Assembly: GCA_022772475.1 (NCBI GenBank)
Contig: JALEZQ010000040.1
Span: 1 to 45,877, forward strand
DNA: 45,877 nt
Source: Bacteroidales bacterium
Lineage (GTDB): Bacteria; Bacteroidota; Bacteroidia; Bacteroidales; Bacteroidaceae
Direction of reading: 5' to 3'
Every line of letters starts with the position of its first letter. Within the stretch, counting starts at the first letter, position 1. Made by a program: the position numbers and the translations under genes. Below, one piece after another: positions 20,188-26,605 of the stretch. Below the pieces are notes generated by a model. The model was not told the DNA's origin, made no database searches, and was given only the letters and a program-made list of their open reading frames with translations.

Positions 20188-20319
20188 CGGAAATGCAGAC
20201 TGAAATGCAAGGAAAAGGCCCTTTTCTTTTGACAACCGCTTGTTGGCGCCCTCTGCCTTTGAGTGCGCGTCAAAATTTGCATTTTTGACACACCCTCTCA
20301 CGCCCTCTGCCGCCTCGTG

Positions 20320-22506
20320 TCAGTGCTTTCTGACGAACACCAGTCCGGCGGTGTCGTTGCCGCCGTCGCCCGAGGCGATGACCTCGAGGTAGAAAGGCGT
20401 GCCGGCCTCGAAGGCGCTGACGTCGAAGGTGTAGGCCGTGGTGCCGTCGGCCTGCGGCAGCGGCTCGGCCGTGGCCACGCACTCGTCGCGCTTGAGCACG
20501 CGCATCGCGCCGAGGGCCAGGCGGTTGGCGCCGCGCTGCGGGATGAAGGTTACGGTGTAGCGGCCGTTGCTGCCCACCTTACCGGTGCACTCCATGCGCC
20601 AGGGCGAGGGCGTGGGCTGCACCGTCAGCGGTGCCCACTCTGCCGTCAGCGTACCGTAGGCTTTGTAGGCGGAGTAGTCGGGGCGCGTGAGCAGGGGCAG
20701 CGAGTAGTGTGTCGGACTGACCACCTGTATGGCCAGGAAGTCCGACTTGCGGGCCACGGTGACGGGCTCGGTGTAGCGCGGCGAGTGGACCGTGGGCCAT
20801 GTGCCGTCGGTGGTGTAGCGTATCTCAGCGCCCTCGACGTTGGGGGCGAGGGTGTAGGTCACGCCGGCCGCGCTCTCGTCACAGCGCACCACCTCGGGCT
20901 CGGGCACGCGGTAGTTGCAGCCCTTGGCGTCGAGACGTGCATACTGTGCCGCCATGCGCTGCCGGAAGTCGGCGTAGCGGCGGGCGCCCTGCGGCGTCCA
21001 TGCCACCTCCGACAGGGCCACGAGGCGGGGGAAGATGAAGTATTCCACATAGTTTTCCGACCGGTTCTCGTTGATGGGGGCCAGTTCCTGCAGGGCGCGG
21101 CCGTGGATGAACTGGTCGCTCCAGAGGCAGGCCTGCGTGCCGATGACGTGCGAGCGGCCCGGGGTGTAGTCGGGCAGCGGCGTCTCATACACCTTCTTCA
21201 GCGGGATGGGCGGGCACCACGTGGCGTGCTGCGGCTCGCCCGGCGTACTGCTCTCGGGAAAGTCGAAGTAGTTGTAGTAGCACGACGAGATCACGGCCAG
21301 GTGGCCGTCGTTGACCACGTGTGCCGAGTCGGCCGGCTGGTGCCACATCACGGCCACGGCCTGCTCGTTCACCTTGCCGCGCATGACGATTTCCTCCCAT
21401 CCCATGATGGTGCGTCCCTTCTCTTTCATCCATGCCGCCACCTGGTTGGTGAGCCATCCCTGCAGCTGGCTGGTCTTCGTCAGCCCTTCGCGCTTCATGC
21501 GCGCCTGGCATTTCGGGCACTGCTCCCAGCGGGTATAGACGGCCTCGTCGCCGCCGATGTTGATGTAGCGCGAGGGGAAGAGGCTGATGGTCTCGTCGAG
21601 GATGTCGCGCAGAAACTGCATGGCGCTGTCGTTGCCCACACAGAGGATGTCGCGGCTGATGAAGTGCTGCTCGGGCACCTCGTGCTGACGCCCGGTACAC
21701 GAAATCCAAGGATAGGCCACCACGGCCGACAGCAAGTGGGCGGGAAACTCAATCTCGGGCACCACGTCCACGCCGCGCACGGCGGCATAGGCCACGATGT
21801 CGCGGATGTCGTCCTGCGTGTAGTAGCCGCCGATGCGCCGCTCGCCTTTTCCGGCCCAGGCGCCCACCTCCGTCAGGCGGGGATACTTCTTGCTCTCTAA
21901 GCGCCAGCCGCAGTCGTCGATGAAGTGAAACTGCAGTTTGTTCATCTTATACATGGCCATCATGTCGATACACTTCTTGACGAAGGCCTTGTCGTAATAG
22001 TAGCGTGCGGCGTCGAGCATGAATCCGCGCCAGGGGTGGCAGGGGGCATCCTCCATCTCGACGGCGGGGATGGTCCACGTGGCGCCTGCTATGCGCCTGC
22101 TGCCATGGATGTCGGCGGGCATGGTCTGGAGCATGGACTGCACGGCGTAGAAGGCGCCGGCGGCATCGTGGGCGGCAATGCGCACGCCGCGGCGACTGAC
22201 GCTCAGGCGGTAGCCCTCGGCCTGCGGCACGCCGACGGTGTCCATCGCGATGACGATGTCGCCGCGGCGGCCCTCACGCACAGTCAGGTCCCACCCCGTG
22301 GGCTCGGCCAGCGTCTCGGCCAGATAGCGGGCCTGCGGCATCAGCGCCGCGTCGGCAGCGATGACGGTCTTGGCCGTCAGACGGTAGGCACCGCCGTCGG
22401 TCGCGGCATAGTGGAGCGGCAGGGGTACGATGGGACATTCGGCAGCCTGCTGTGCGCCGGCGGTCAGCGTCAGGGCGCAGGCAAGGGAGAGGAGCAATTT
22501 CTTCAT
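20320..22506 (-). CDS. Beta-N-acetylhexosaminidase (glycoside hydrolase family 20)
   Basis: A 728-residue secreted enzyme that removes terminal N-acetylglucosamine or N-acetylgalactosamine. The signal peptide is MKKLLLSLACALTLTAGAQQ. Residues about 25-150 form the N-terminal hexosaminidase domain. Residues about 155-510 are the catalytic barrel, with RGFMLDAARYYYDK at its start and the catalytic Asp320-Glu321 pair in INIGGDEAVYTRW; WGRSHVIG-type residues and QACLWSDQF follow. The C-terminal 200 residues are beta-rich (chitobiase C-terminal-like, YTLAPNVEGAEIRYTTDGTW, then a further domain). It lies 42 bp after the methyltransferase gene with no clear promoter, so it is probably the last gene of the dipeptidase-methyltransferase-hexosaminidase group. 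Host mucin glycans or wall amino sugars are possible substrates. Confidence 0.95.
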   Translation of the reverse strand: MKKLLLSLACALTLTAGAQQAAECPIVPLPLHYAATDGGAYRLTAKTVIAADAALMPQARYLAETLAEPTGWDLTVREGRRGDIVIAMDTVGVPQAEGYRLSVSRRGVRIAAHDAAGAFYAVQSMLQTMPADIHGSRRIAGATWTIPAVEMEDAPCHPWRGFMLDAARYYYDKAFVKKCIDMMAMYKMNKLQFHFIDDCGWRLESKKYPRLTEVGAWAGKGERRIGGYYTQDDIRDIVAYAAVRGVDVVPEIEFPAHLLSAVVAYPWISCTGRQHEVPEQHFISRDILCVGNDSAMQFLRDILDETISLFPSRYINIGGDEAVYTRWEQCPKCQARMKREGLTKTSQLQGWLTNQVAAWMKEKGRTIMGWEEIVMRGKVNEQAVAVMWHQPADSAHVVNDGHLAVISSCYYNYFDFPESSTPGEPQHATWCPPIPLKKVYETPLPDYTPGRSHVIGTQACLWSDQFIHGRALQELAPINENRSENYVEYFIFPRLVALSEVAWTPQGARRYADFRQRMAAQYARLDAKGCNYRVPEPEVVRCDESAAGVTYTLAPNVEGAEIRYTTDGTWPTVHSPRYTEPVTVARKSDFLAIQVVSPTHYSLPLLTRPDYSAYKAYGTLTAEWAPLTVQPTPSPWRMECTGKVGSNGRYTVTFIPQRGANRLALGAMRVLKRDECVATAEPLPQADGTTAYTFDVSAFEAGTPFYLEVIASGDGGNDTAGLVFVRKH

Positions 22507-22548
22507 ATAGTTTGTGTGGATAGTAAGATAAAATCAAAGGGGAAAGGG

Positions 22549-23763
22549 CTAAGGCCGCTGAGGGCTCTCGTCCAAGGCTGTTGCCGCATGGTCCACCTTG
22601 CGGCATACGATGAGGGCGTGGCTGCCGTCGGCCAGCGTCGTGGCAAACCAGTAGTGGTCGCCGCCGTCGCGCAGATGGAAGCGGCGGCGCAGCGTCTCGG
22701 CCGGCGTGGGGAAGTGGCGCACGGCCAGGTTGGCCTGCGGCATGGCGGCCACGAGTTGGCGCACCTCGCGCTTGCCGAAGCCGTGGACGCCCTCGACGGC
22801 GAAGGTGCGGCCGGGGAAGGGCGCCACCAGGCGGTCGGCGGTGTAGAGGTGCGTCAGCGGGTGCAGTTTGTCCAGCCCGTAATGGGCCGATACCCAGCGG
22901 AAAAGGCCCGCCTTGAGCACCGCCGCCGACGGCTCGTAGAGGTACGTCGCGGGGCGCGCGGCCGTGGTCGCCACGCTCTGCGCCTCGGCATCGTAGGGCA
23001 GGGTCAGCCGTTGCCCGCCGTCGGCCACGTAGAGCGTCGGGATGTCCGCGGCGCTGTCGTCGGCGTTGTTGTCGGCGCTGTCGTCGGCGTCGCCGTCTGC
23101 CATTCCGCGGATGACGAGGAGCAGTTCTTTGCACTCGTTGCCGTCGCCTGCCACATGCACCTCCGTCACTGCCGGCAGGGCACGCACGGCGGCGCTGATG
23201 TCGAGCATGGGCGATAGTTTGACCATCACGTGGCGGGCGTGGCGCCGCAGCATGGGCATGAGGCGCTCCACGTCCGGCGTGCAGTCGGCCAGCGCCACCG
23301 TCTTGCGCCCCGTGCCGTCGCGGCGTGCGGGGTCGAGGAAGAGCAGGTCGAGCACGTCGTTCTGCGCCTCGATCCATGCCGTGCCGTCGCCGTGGACGAT
23401 GGTGACGCAGGGGCCGCCGTCGGCCTCGGCGGGCAACAGGCGCGGCAGGTTGTGGCGCGCCGCGCGGACCAGTTCGTCGCGCTGCTCCACATACGTGGCG
23501 CGGGCGAAGACAGGGGCCAGATGGACGAAATCGACGCCCAGTCCGCCCGTCAGGTCGGCCATGCTGCCGCCGCGTCCGCCCGTCAGGCGTCGCACCACCT
23601 CGGCCTTGTAGGCCGCTGCCGCTCCGCCCGAGCACTGCTCCAGCGCCAGACGTGTGGGCAGCACCAGGTCCGCCGCATCATGCCAGGCCGGCACCTTGCG
23701 TTGCAGACGGGCTGCCAGGGCCTGCGCCTCGCGCCGGAGCAGAGGGTCGTGGGGTGTGGACAT
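22549..23763 (-). CDS. Class I SAM-dependent methyltransferase, PG_1098-like with THUMP-like C-terminus
   Basis: A 404-residue protein. The ATG at 23763 (MSTPHDPLLRREAQALAARL) is used; an upstream extension to 23898 would overlap the end of the dipeptidase gene. Residues about 1-80 are helical. The SAM-binding motif is MADLTGGLGVDFVHLAP (about 75-90), followed by ATYVEQRDELVRAARHNL and LLFLDPARRD, the catalytic-loop position typical of the Porphyromonas PG_1098 family. The C-terminal third carries a ferredoxin-like and a THUMP-like domain, suggesting an RNA substrate. An Asp/Ala-rich insertion (GDADDSADNNADDSAAD, about 233-250) is encoded by a GTCGTCGGCGTTG-type simple repeat at about 23050-23095 and is probably a surface loop. 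Confidence 0.85.
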   Translation of the reverse strand: MSTPHDPLLRREAQALAARLQRKVPAWHDAADLVLPTRLALEQCSGGAAAAYKAEVVRRLTGGRGGSMADLTGGLGVDFVHLAPVFARATYVEQRDELVRAARHNLPRLLPAEADGGPCVTIVHGDGTAWIEAQNDVLDLLFLDPARRDGTGRKTVALADCTPDVERLMPMLRRHARHVMVKLSPMLDISAAVRALPAVTEVHVAGDGNECKELLLVIRGMADGDADDSADNNADDSAADIPTLYVADGGQRLTLPYDAEAQSVATTAARPATYLYEPSAAVLKAGLFRWVSAHYGLDKLHPLTHLYTADRLVAPFPGRTFAVEGVHGFGKREVRQLVAAMPQANLAVRHFPTPAETLRRRFHLRDGGDHYWFATTLADGSHALIVCRKVDHAATALDESPQRP

Positions 23764-23834
23764 AGAGGATATGGAGGTAATTTGTAAGTCGTTATATGGG
23801 TTGACGGCAGCGTCTCGCCGGCGTTGAAACCGCG

Positions 23835-24695
23835 TCAGGGGATGACCGCATACCTGCGGCGCGCCTCGGCGCGTGAGCGCAGGTTGAAGTGCCACCATTC
23901 GGTGCGCAGCACGCGGTAGCCGCCGGCAGCCATGACGCGGCGCAGCAGGCGGCGGTTGCTGAGGGCTTCGGCGCTCATCCGTCCGTCGGCCACGAGGGCC
24001 TCTTCTGCATCGGTATGCGCGGCCGGGCCCATGTAGTCGATGACGGTGCCCATGGGCAGGGTGTCGCCCGTGGCGGCATCACAGAGCGAGAGGTCAACCG
24101 CCAGACCGTAGTTGTGCAAACCGCCGCCATTGGCGGGGTTGCTGACGTAGATGGCCTGGTCCGTGCCCTCCACCACGCGGTACATCTCGGCCTGGATGGC
24201 CATCGGCCGCGCGGCGTCATAGACGATGAGCGACAGGTCCGGCCGTTCGCGCCGCAGCGCCCGCTGGGCAGCCACCAAGGCGCGGGCCGCCTCGGGGTGG
24301 AGGAAGGCGCGCGAGAGGTCACGGTAGAGCGTGCGCCCCGTGAAGTTGTCCGCCCGGCTGTACATCAGACTGACGTGCAGACTGCTGTCGAGCGTCAGTA
24401 CGTCCACCATTCCGGCCTCTGCCATCCGCCGTTCCGTCGGCGTCAGCCCTTGCAGGTCAGCATCGGCCATGTCTTGGGCTGCGGCGGTGGTATCGGCAGG
24501 CGCGCCGGCGCGTTCGTCAGCGTCAGCGACCGTAGCCGTGGTGTCGGCCACACCCTCCTCCGTGGCGCCATCGTCGATCATGCTGTCGGCAGGTGCGACG
24601 GACTCATCGCCGGCCGGCTGCCGGCCGCTACCGCCGCACGCCGTCAGGACGAGCGCCACAGACCATATATATAATATGTATCGCATCTTGTTCAT
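23835..24695 (-). CDS. D-Ala-D-Ala dipeptidase-like lipoprotein (VanX-type, peptidase M15D)
   Basis: A 286-residue zinc peptidase of the VanX/DdpX family, expected to cleave D-alanyl-D-alanine or similar wall dipeptides. The lipoprotein signal is MNKMRYILYIWSVALVLTAC with Cys20 as the lipidation site, followed by an acidic, Ala/Asp-rich tether (about 25-85). Zinc ligands and catalytic residues are in GGGLHNYGLAVDLSLCD (His and Asp) and EWWHF (catalytic Glu and His); YDAARPMAIQ is the conserved substrate-side Arg. The ATG at 24695 is preferred over one at 24728, whose codons cover the -7 promoter element; the ATG at 24686 is also possible. A periplasmic membrane-anchored location implies peptidoglycan recycling rather than vancomycin resistance, since no vanHA partner is present. 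Confidence 0.9.
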   Translation of the reverse strand: MNKMRYILYIWSVALVLTACGGSGRQPAGDESVAPADSMIDDGATEEGVADTTATVADADERAGAPADTTAAAQDMADADLQGLTPTERRMAEAGMVDVLTLDSSLHVSLMYSRADNFTGRTLYRDLSRAFLHPEAARALVAAQRALRRERPDLSLIVYDAARPMAIQAEMYRVVEGTDQAIYVSNPANGGGLHNYGLAVDLSLCDAATGDTLPMGTVIDYMGPAAHTDAEEALVADGRMSAEALSNRRLLRRVMAAGGYRVLRTEWWHFNLRSRAEARRRYAVIP

Positions 24696-24703
24696 AGTAT
24701 GGG

Positions 24704-24711
24704 CAAAGATA
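24704..24711 (-). promoter_or_regulatory. Bacteroidetes-type -7 element for the VanX-like gene
   Basis: Read leftward, TATCTTTG matches TAnnTTTG. The -33 region lacks a well-placed TTG. The transcript would start about 24697, giving a very short leader to the ATG at 24695 or about 11 nt to the ATG at 24686. Confidence 0.55.
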
Positions 24712-24787
24712 CACACAATTTTCGCCACGGCCGCCCTGCCGCCGACAAACTTTCACCAAACAACAATATATATGTTATAATTTTAGG

Positions 24788-25373
24788 ACGACAACTTGAA
24801 CAACTTATACAACAAAGAATGTTGTCTCCGTTGTTTTGGTTGTCGTGTTTATTTTTGTGGACGACAACTGGAACAACTTGTACAACCATCAAAGTTGTCT
24901 CCGTTGTTTTGGTTGTCGTGTTTTTATTAGACGACAACAGGAACAACTTATACAACAAAGAATGTTGTCCTCGTTGTTTTGGTTGTCGTGTTATAATTTT
25001 AGGACGACAACTCAAACAACTTGTACAACAAAGAATGTTGTTCTTGTTGTTTTGGTTGTCGTGTTATATTTTTTTGGACGACAACTTGAACAACCTATAC
25101 AACAAAGAATGTTGTTCTTGTTGTTTTGGTTGTCGTGTATTATTTTAGGACGACAACTCAAACAACTTGTACAACAAAGAATGTTGTTCTTGTTGTTTTG
25201 GTTGTCGTGTTATATTTTAAGGACGACAACTTGAACAACTTGTACAACAAAGAATGTTGTTCTTGTTGTTTTGGTTGTCGTGTTTTTATTAGACGACAAC
25301 AGGCACAACTTATACAACATAGCAGGTTGTTCTTGTTGTTATGGTTGTCGTCTCCAAATAATATGGTTGTCGT
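24788..25373 (+). repeat. Tandem palindrome array 1 (eight 59-nt units, ACAAC/GTTGT boxes)
   Basis: Eight units start at 24788, 24861, 24931, 25004, 25078, 25150, 25223 and 25293, a pitch of 70-74 bp. Each is a 59-nt imperfect palindrome: ACG, three ACAAC boxes separated by 4 nt, a 7-nt loop (often AAAGAAT), three GTTGT boxes separated by 4 nt, then CGT. Linkers of 11-15 nt are AT-rich and begin GTGTT or GTGTA. The 4-nt spacers vary while the boxes are nearly invariant, so the ends and boxes pair and the spacers form small internal loops. An extra right half-arm ends at 25373. The frames crossing it give only Leu/Val/Phe repeats and are not genes. It lies between divergent genes. Confidence 0.95.
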
Positions 25374-25379
25374 ATGACA

Positions 25380-25779
25380 TTGCACACTTGTCTGAAAACG
25401 TGAATCTCGTGGTCATAAATATTGACAAACTCCGCCGCGCAAACAGAAGCGAAAAGGCTTTGCGCCGGGCGAAAAACGCTAACCGGCGCCACTGTTAGGG
25501 CGACAGATTTTCCTGTTTGGGCGACAGAAAATCCTGTAACGCTTACAGTGGAGGCCAAATGGCCAACCCTCCACCCCGGCGACGAAGCCCCTTTTCGCGT
25601 GTTTTTCATAGAAAATTCAGTAGATTTAACAAAAGAAGCGAAGGCGACCTAAAAATATAGCAATATACTGTCAAAACCAACCCCTTCATGTTGGCGTTAT
25701 TTTCGTCCGCCCTATTTCCCGTAGATTTCAAGCCCCTTCTCGAGGTTAACGGACGTTAAAAGCCGTTTTGCACACGTCG
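25380..25779 (+). repeat. Conserved tail of composite element, copy 1
   Basis: This noncoding stretch directly follows array 1 and aligns colinearly with 42445-42845. It opens TTGCACACTTGTCTG (25380-25394) and ends with TTGCACACGTCG (25768-25779). Inside are two direct repeats GGGCGACAGA-TTTCCTGT-like (25498-25516 and 25519-25537) and the small hairpin CTGTAACGCTTACAG just after. Landmarks fall at a constant offset of 17065 bp from copy 2 (one nt off in part of it). A reading frame crosses it, but differences between copies are spread over all codon positions. Confidence 0.85.
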
Positions 25780-25824
25780 AAATTCGGAGGTAGAAGTAGC
25801 GGTGATTCATATACTATATATAAT

Positions 25825-26265
25825 TATTGCTGTCCGGTAAAAGTTCTGCGGGGCGGAGGATGGCTGAAGGCCATCCCAAACCCGACGTAGGCGGGTTTGC
25901 TTGTAGCCCGGGGCAAGCGACCGAAGGGAGCGACACCCTGGGTAGGGTCGCCGAGCCCGCCTCGCGCTGTAAGTGCAAAAGCACTAAAAGGGGGCAGCGC
26001 CCCCGGTGGGCGATGGTTCAAAGGGCACATATCCGCTTAGCGAGGGCGTTGCCCTCTACTAAGGCTTTTGCCCTGTCAGGGCGTGGATCGCTCGGGCGGT
26101 CTACCCAGGGTGTCACTCCCTTCGGTCGTTTGCCCTGGGCTACACGCTCTCCCTCCTGCGGAGGTCGAGGGATGGCCTTCAGCCATCCTCATCGCCGCTA
26201 AGAGGCTTGTCGCATTGAAATCGCCTGTGGTATAGAACATAGAGACGGTTTACCGGACAGCAATA
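25825..26265. mobile_element. MITE-like foldback element, 441 bp
   Basis: The ends are 17-bp perfect terminal inverted repeats, TATTGCTGTCCGGTAAA (25825-25841) and its complement (26249-26265). They are flanked on both sides by the same 9 bp, ATATATAAT (25816-25824 and 26266-26274), a likely target duplication. No transposase is encoded. Internally, 25856-25877 and 26169-26190 form a second perfect 22-bp inverted repeat (GAGGATGGCTGAAGG and so on). The segment from about 25912 (TGTAGCCCGGGGCAAGCG) is complementary with few mismatches to the segment ending about 26153, so nearly the whole element could fold on itself. A nonautonomous element moved by a transposase elsewhere in the genome is the natural reading. 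Confidence 0.85.
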
Positions 26266-26274
26266 ATATATAAT

Positions 26275-26410
26275 AGGTGTGGTACCCACAATAGTGGTGG
26301 CGGCGGGCCTCATAATGGGAAAATGTAACATTTTGCTATCTCTGTGTGCAGTTTTGTGTGCGTAACACCCTGTTCTATGCTATGAAAATTAACATAAACA
26401 TAACTAAACG
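26275..26410. other. Intergenic stretch between MITE and susC-like promoter
   Basis: No gene, hairpin or promoter match is apparent apart from a short AAAATGTAACATTTT palindrome near 26320-26335. The sequence becomes AT-rich approaching the promoter. Confidence 0.6.
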
Positions 26411-26441
26411 TTTGGTTAATAAAAATTAAGTGCTACCTTTG
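26411..26441 (+). promoter_or_regulatory. Consensus Bacteroidetes promoter of the SusC/SusD operon
   Basis: TTTG at 26411-26414 and TACCTTTG at 26434-26441, 19 bp apart, match the -33/-7 consensus fully; this is the best promoter in the window. Transcription should start near 26448. Confidence 0.85.
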
Positions 26442-26447
26442 CCGCTT

Positions 26448-26605
26448 GTTGGGAAGCTTATTTACGCCTCGGAAGCCCGCCGGGCCTAAGTGTTGGTGAC
26501 CGGATTGAGATGAAGAAACCCCCTGCGCGGTGTGGCACGAAGTAGCCGCCGCGGCGCCCGACAAATGGAACGAAACATACAAATGTTTAATTTAACGGTT
26601 ATATT
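26448..26605 (+). promoter_or_regulatory. Long, GC-rich 5-prime leader of the susC-like gene
   Basis: About 158 nt separate the predicted transcript start from the ATG. The leader contains small hairpins, GCCC-GCC-GGGC (26475-26485) and GCCGC-C-GCGGC (about 26545-26555), and then an AT-rich stretch before the start codon. I do not recognise a known riboswitch; control by RNA structure or antisense RNA is only a possibility. Confidence 0.45.

Noticed and set aside
20269-20289. Terminator for the GH20 gene
   Set aside because: GTCAAAA/TTTTGAC forms only a 7-bp AT-rich stem without a clear T-run on the correct side; too weak to call.
20154-20291. N-terminal extension of the CHU_C protein
   Set aside because: It contains the promoter and would bury the signal peptide.
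23835-24695. Vancomycin-resistance gene
   Set aside because: The protein is VanX-like, but it is a lipoprotein with no vanH/vanA ligase partner, so wall recycling is more likely.
24788-25373. CRISPR array
   Set aside because: Units are 59-nt palindromes separated by 11-15 nt AT-rich linkers that recur between units. There are no unique 30-40 nt spacers and no cas genes.
24788-25373. Integron attC cassette array
   Set aside because: No cassettes lie between the palindromes, the ends ACGACAAC/GTTGTCGT do not fit the attC core rule, and no integrase gene is present in the window.
24699-25498. Several short reading frames across the palindrome array (Leu/Val/Phe repeats)
   Set aside because: They are repeat-derived, appear in several frames on both strands, and have no credible starts or domains. 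The same happens in array 2 (42059-42584).
25422-25652. Small gene in the tail (GRKT...ATENPVTLTV peptide), with a similar frame in copy 2
   Set aside because: The frames align without gaps, but differences fall on all codon positions. Copy 2 has no start codon after its upstream stop, and the two ends of the frame differ.
25827-26201. 124-codon reading frame inside the MITE
   Set aside because: It is a by-product of GC-rich inverted repeats; the opposite strand gives similar peptides and no domain is recognisable.
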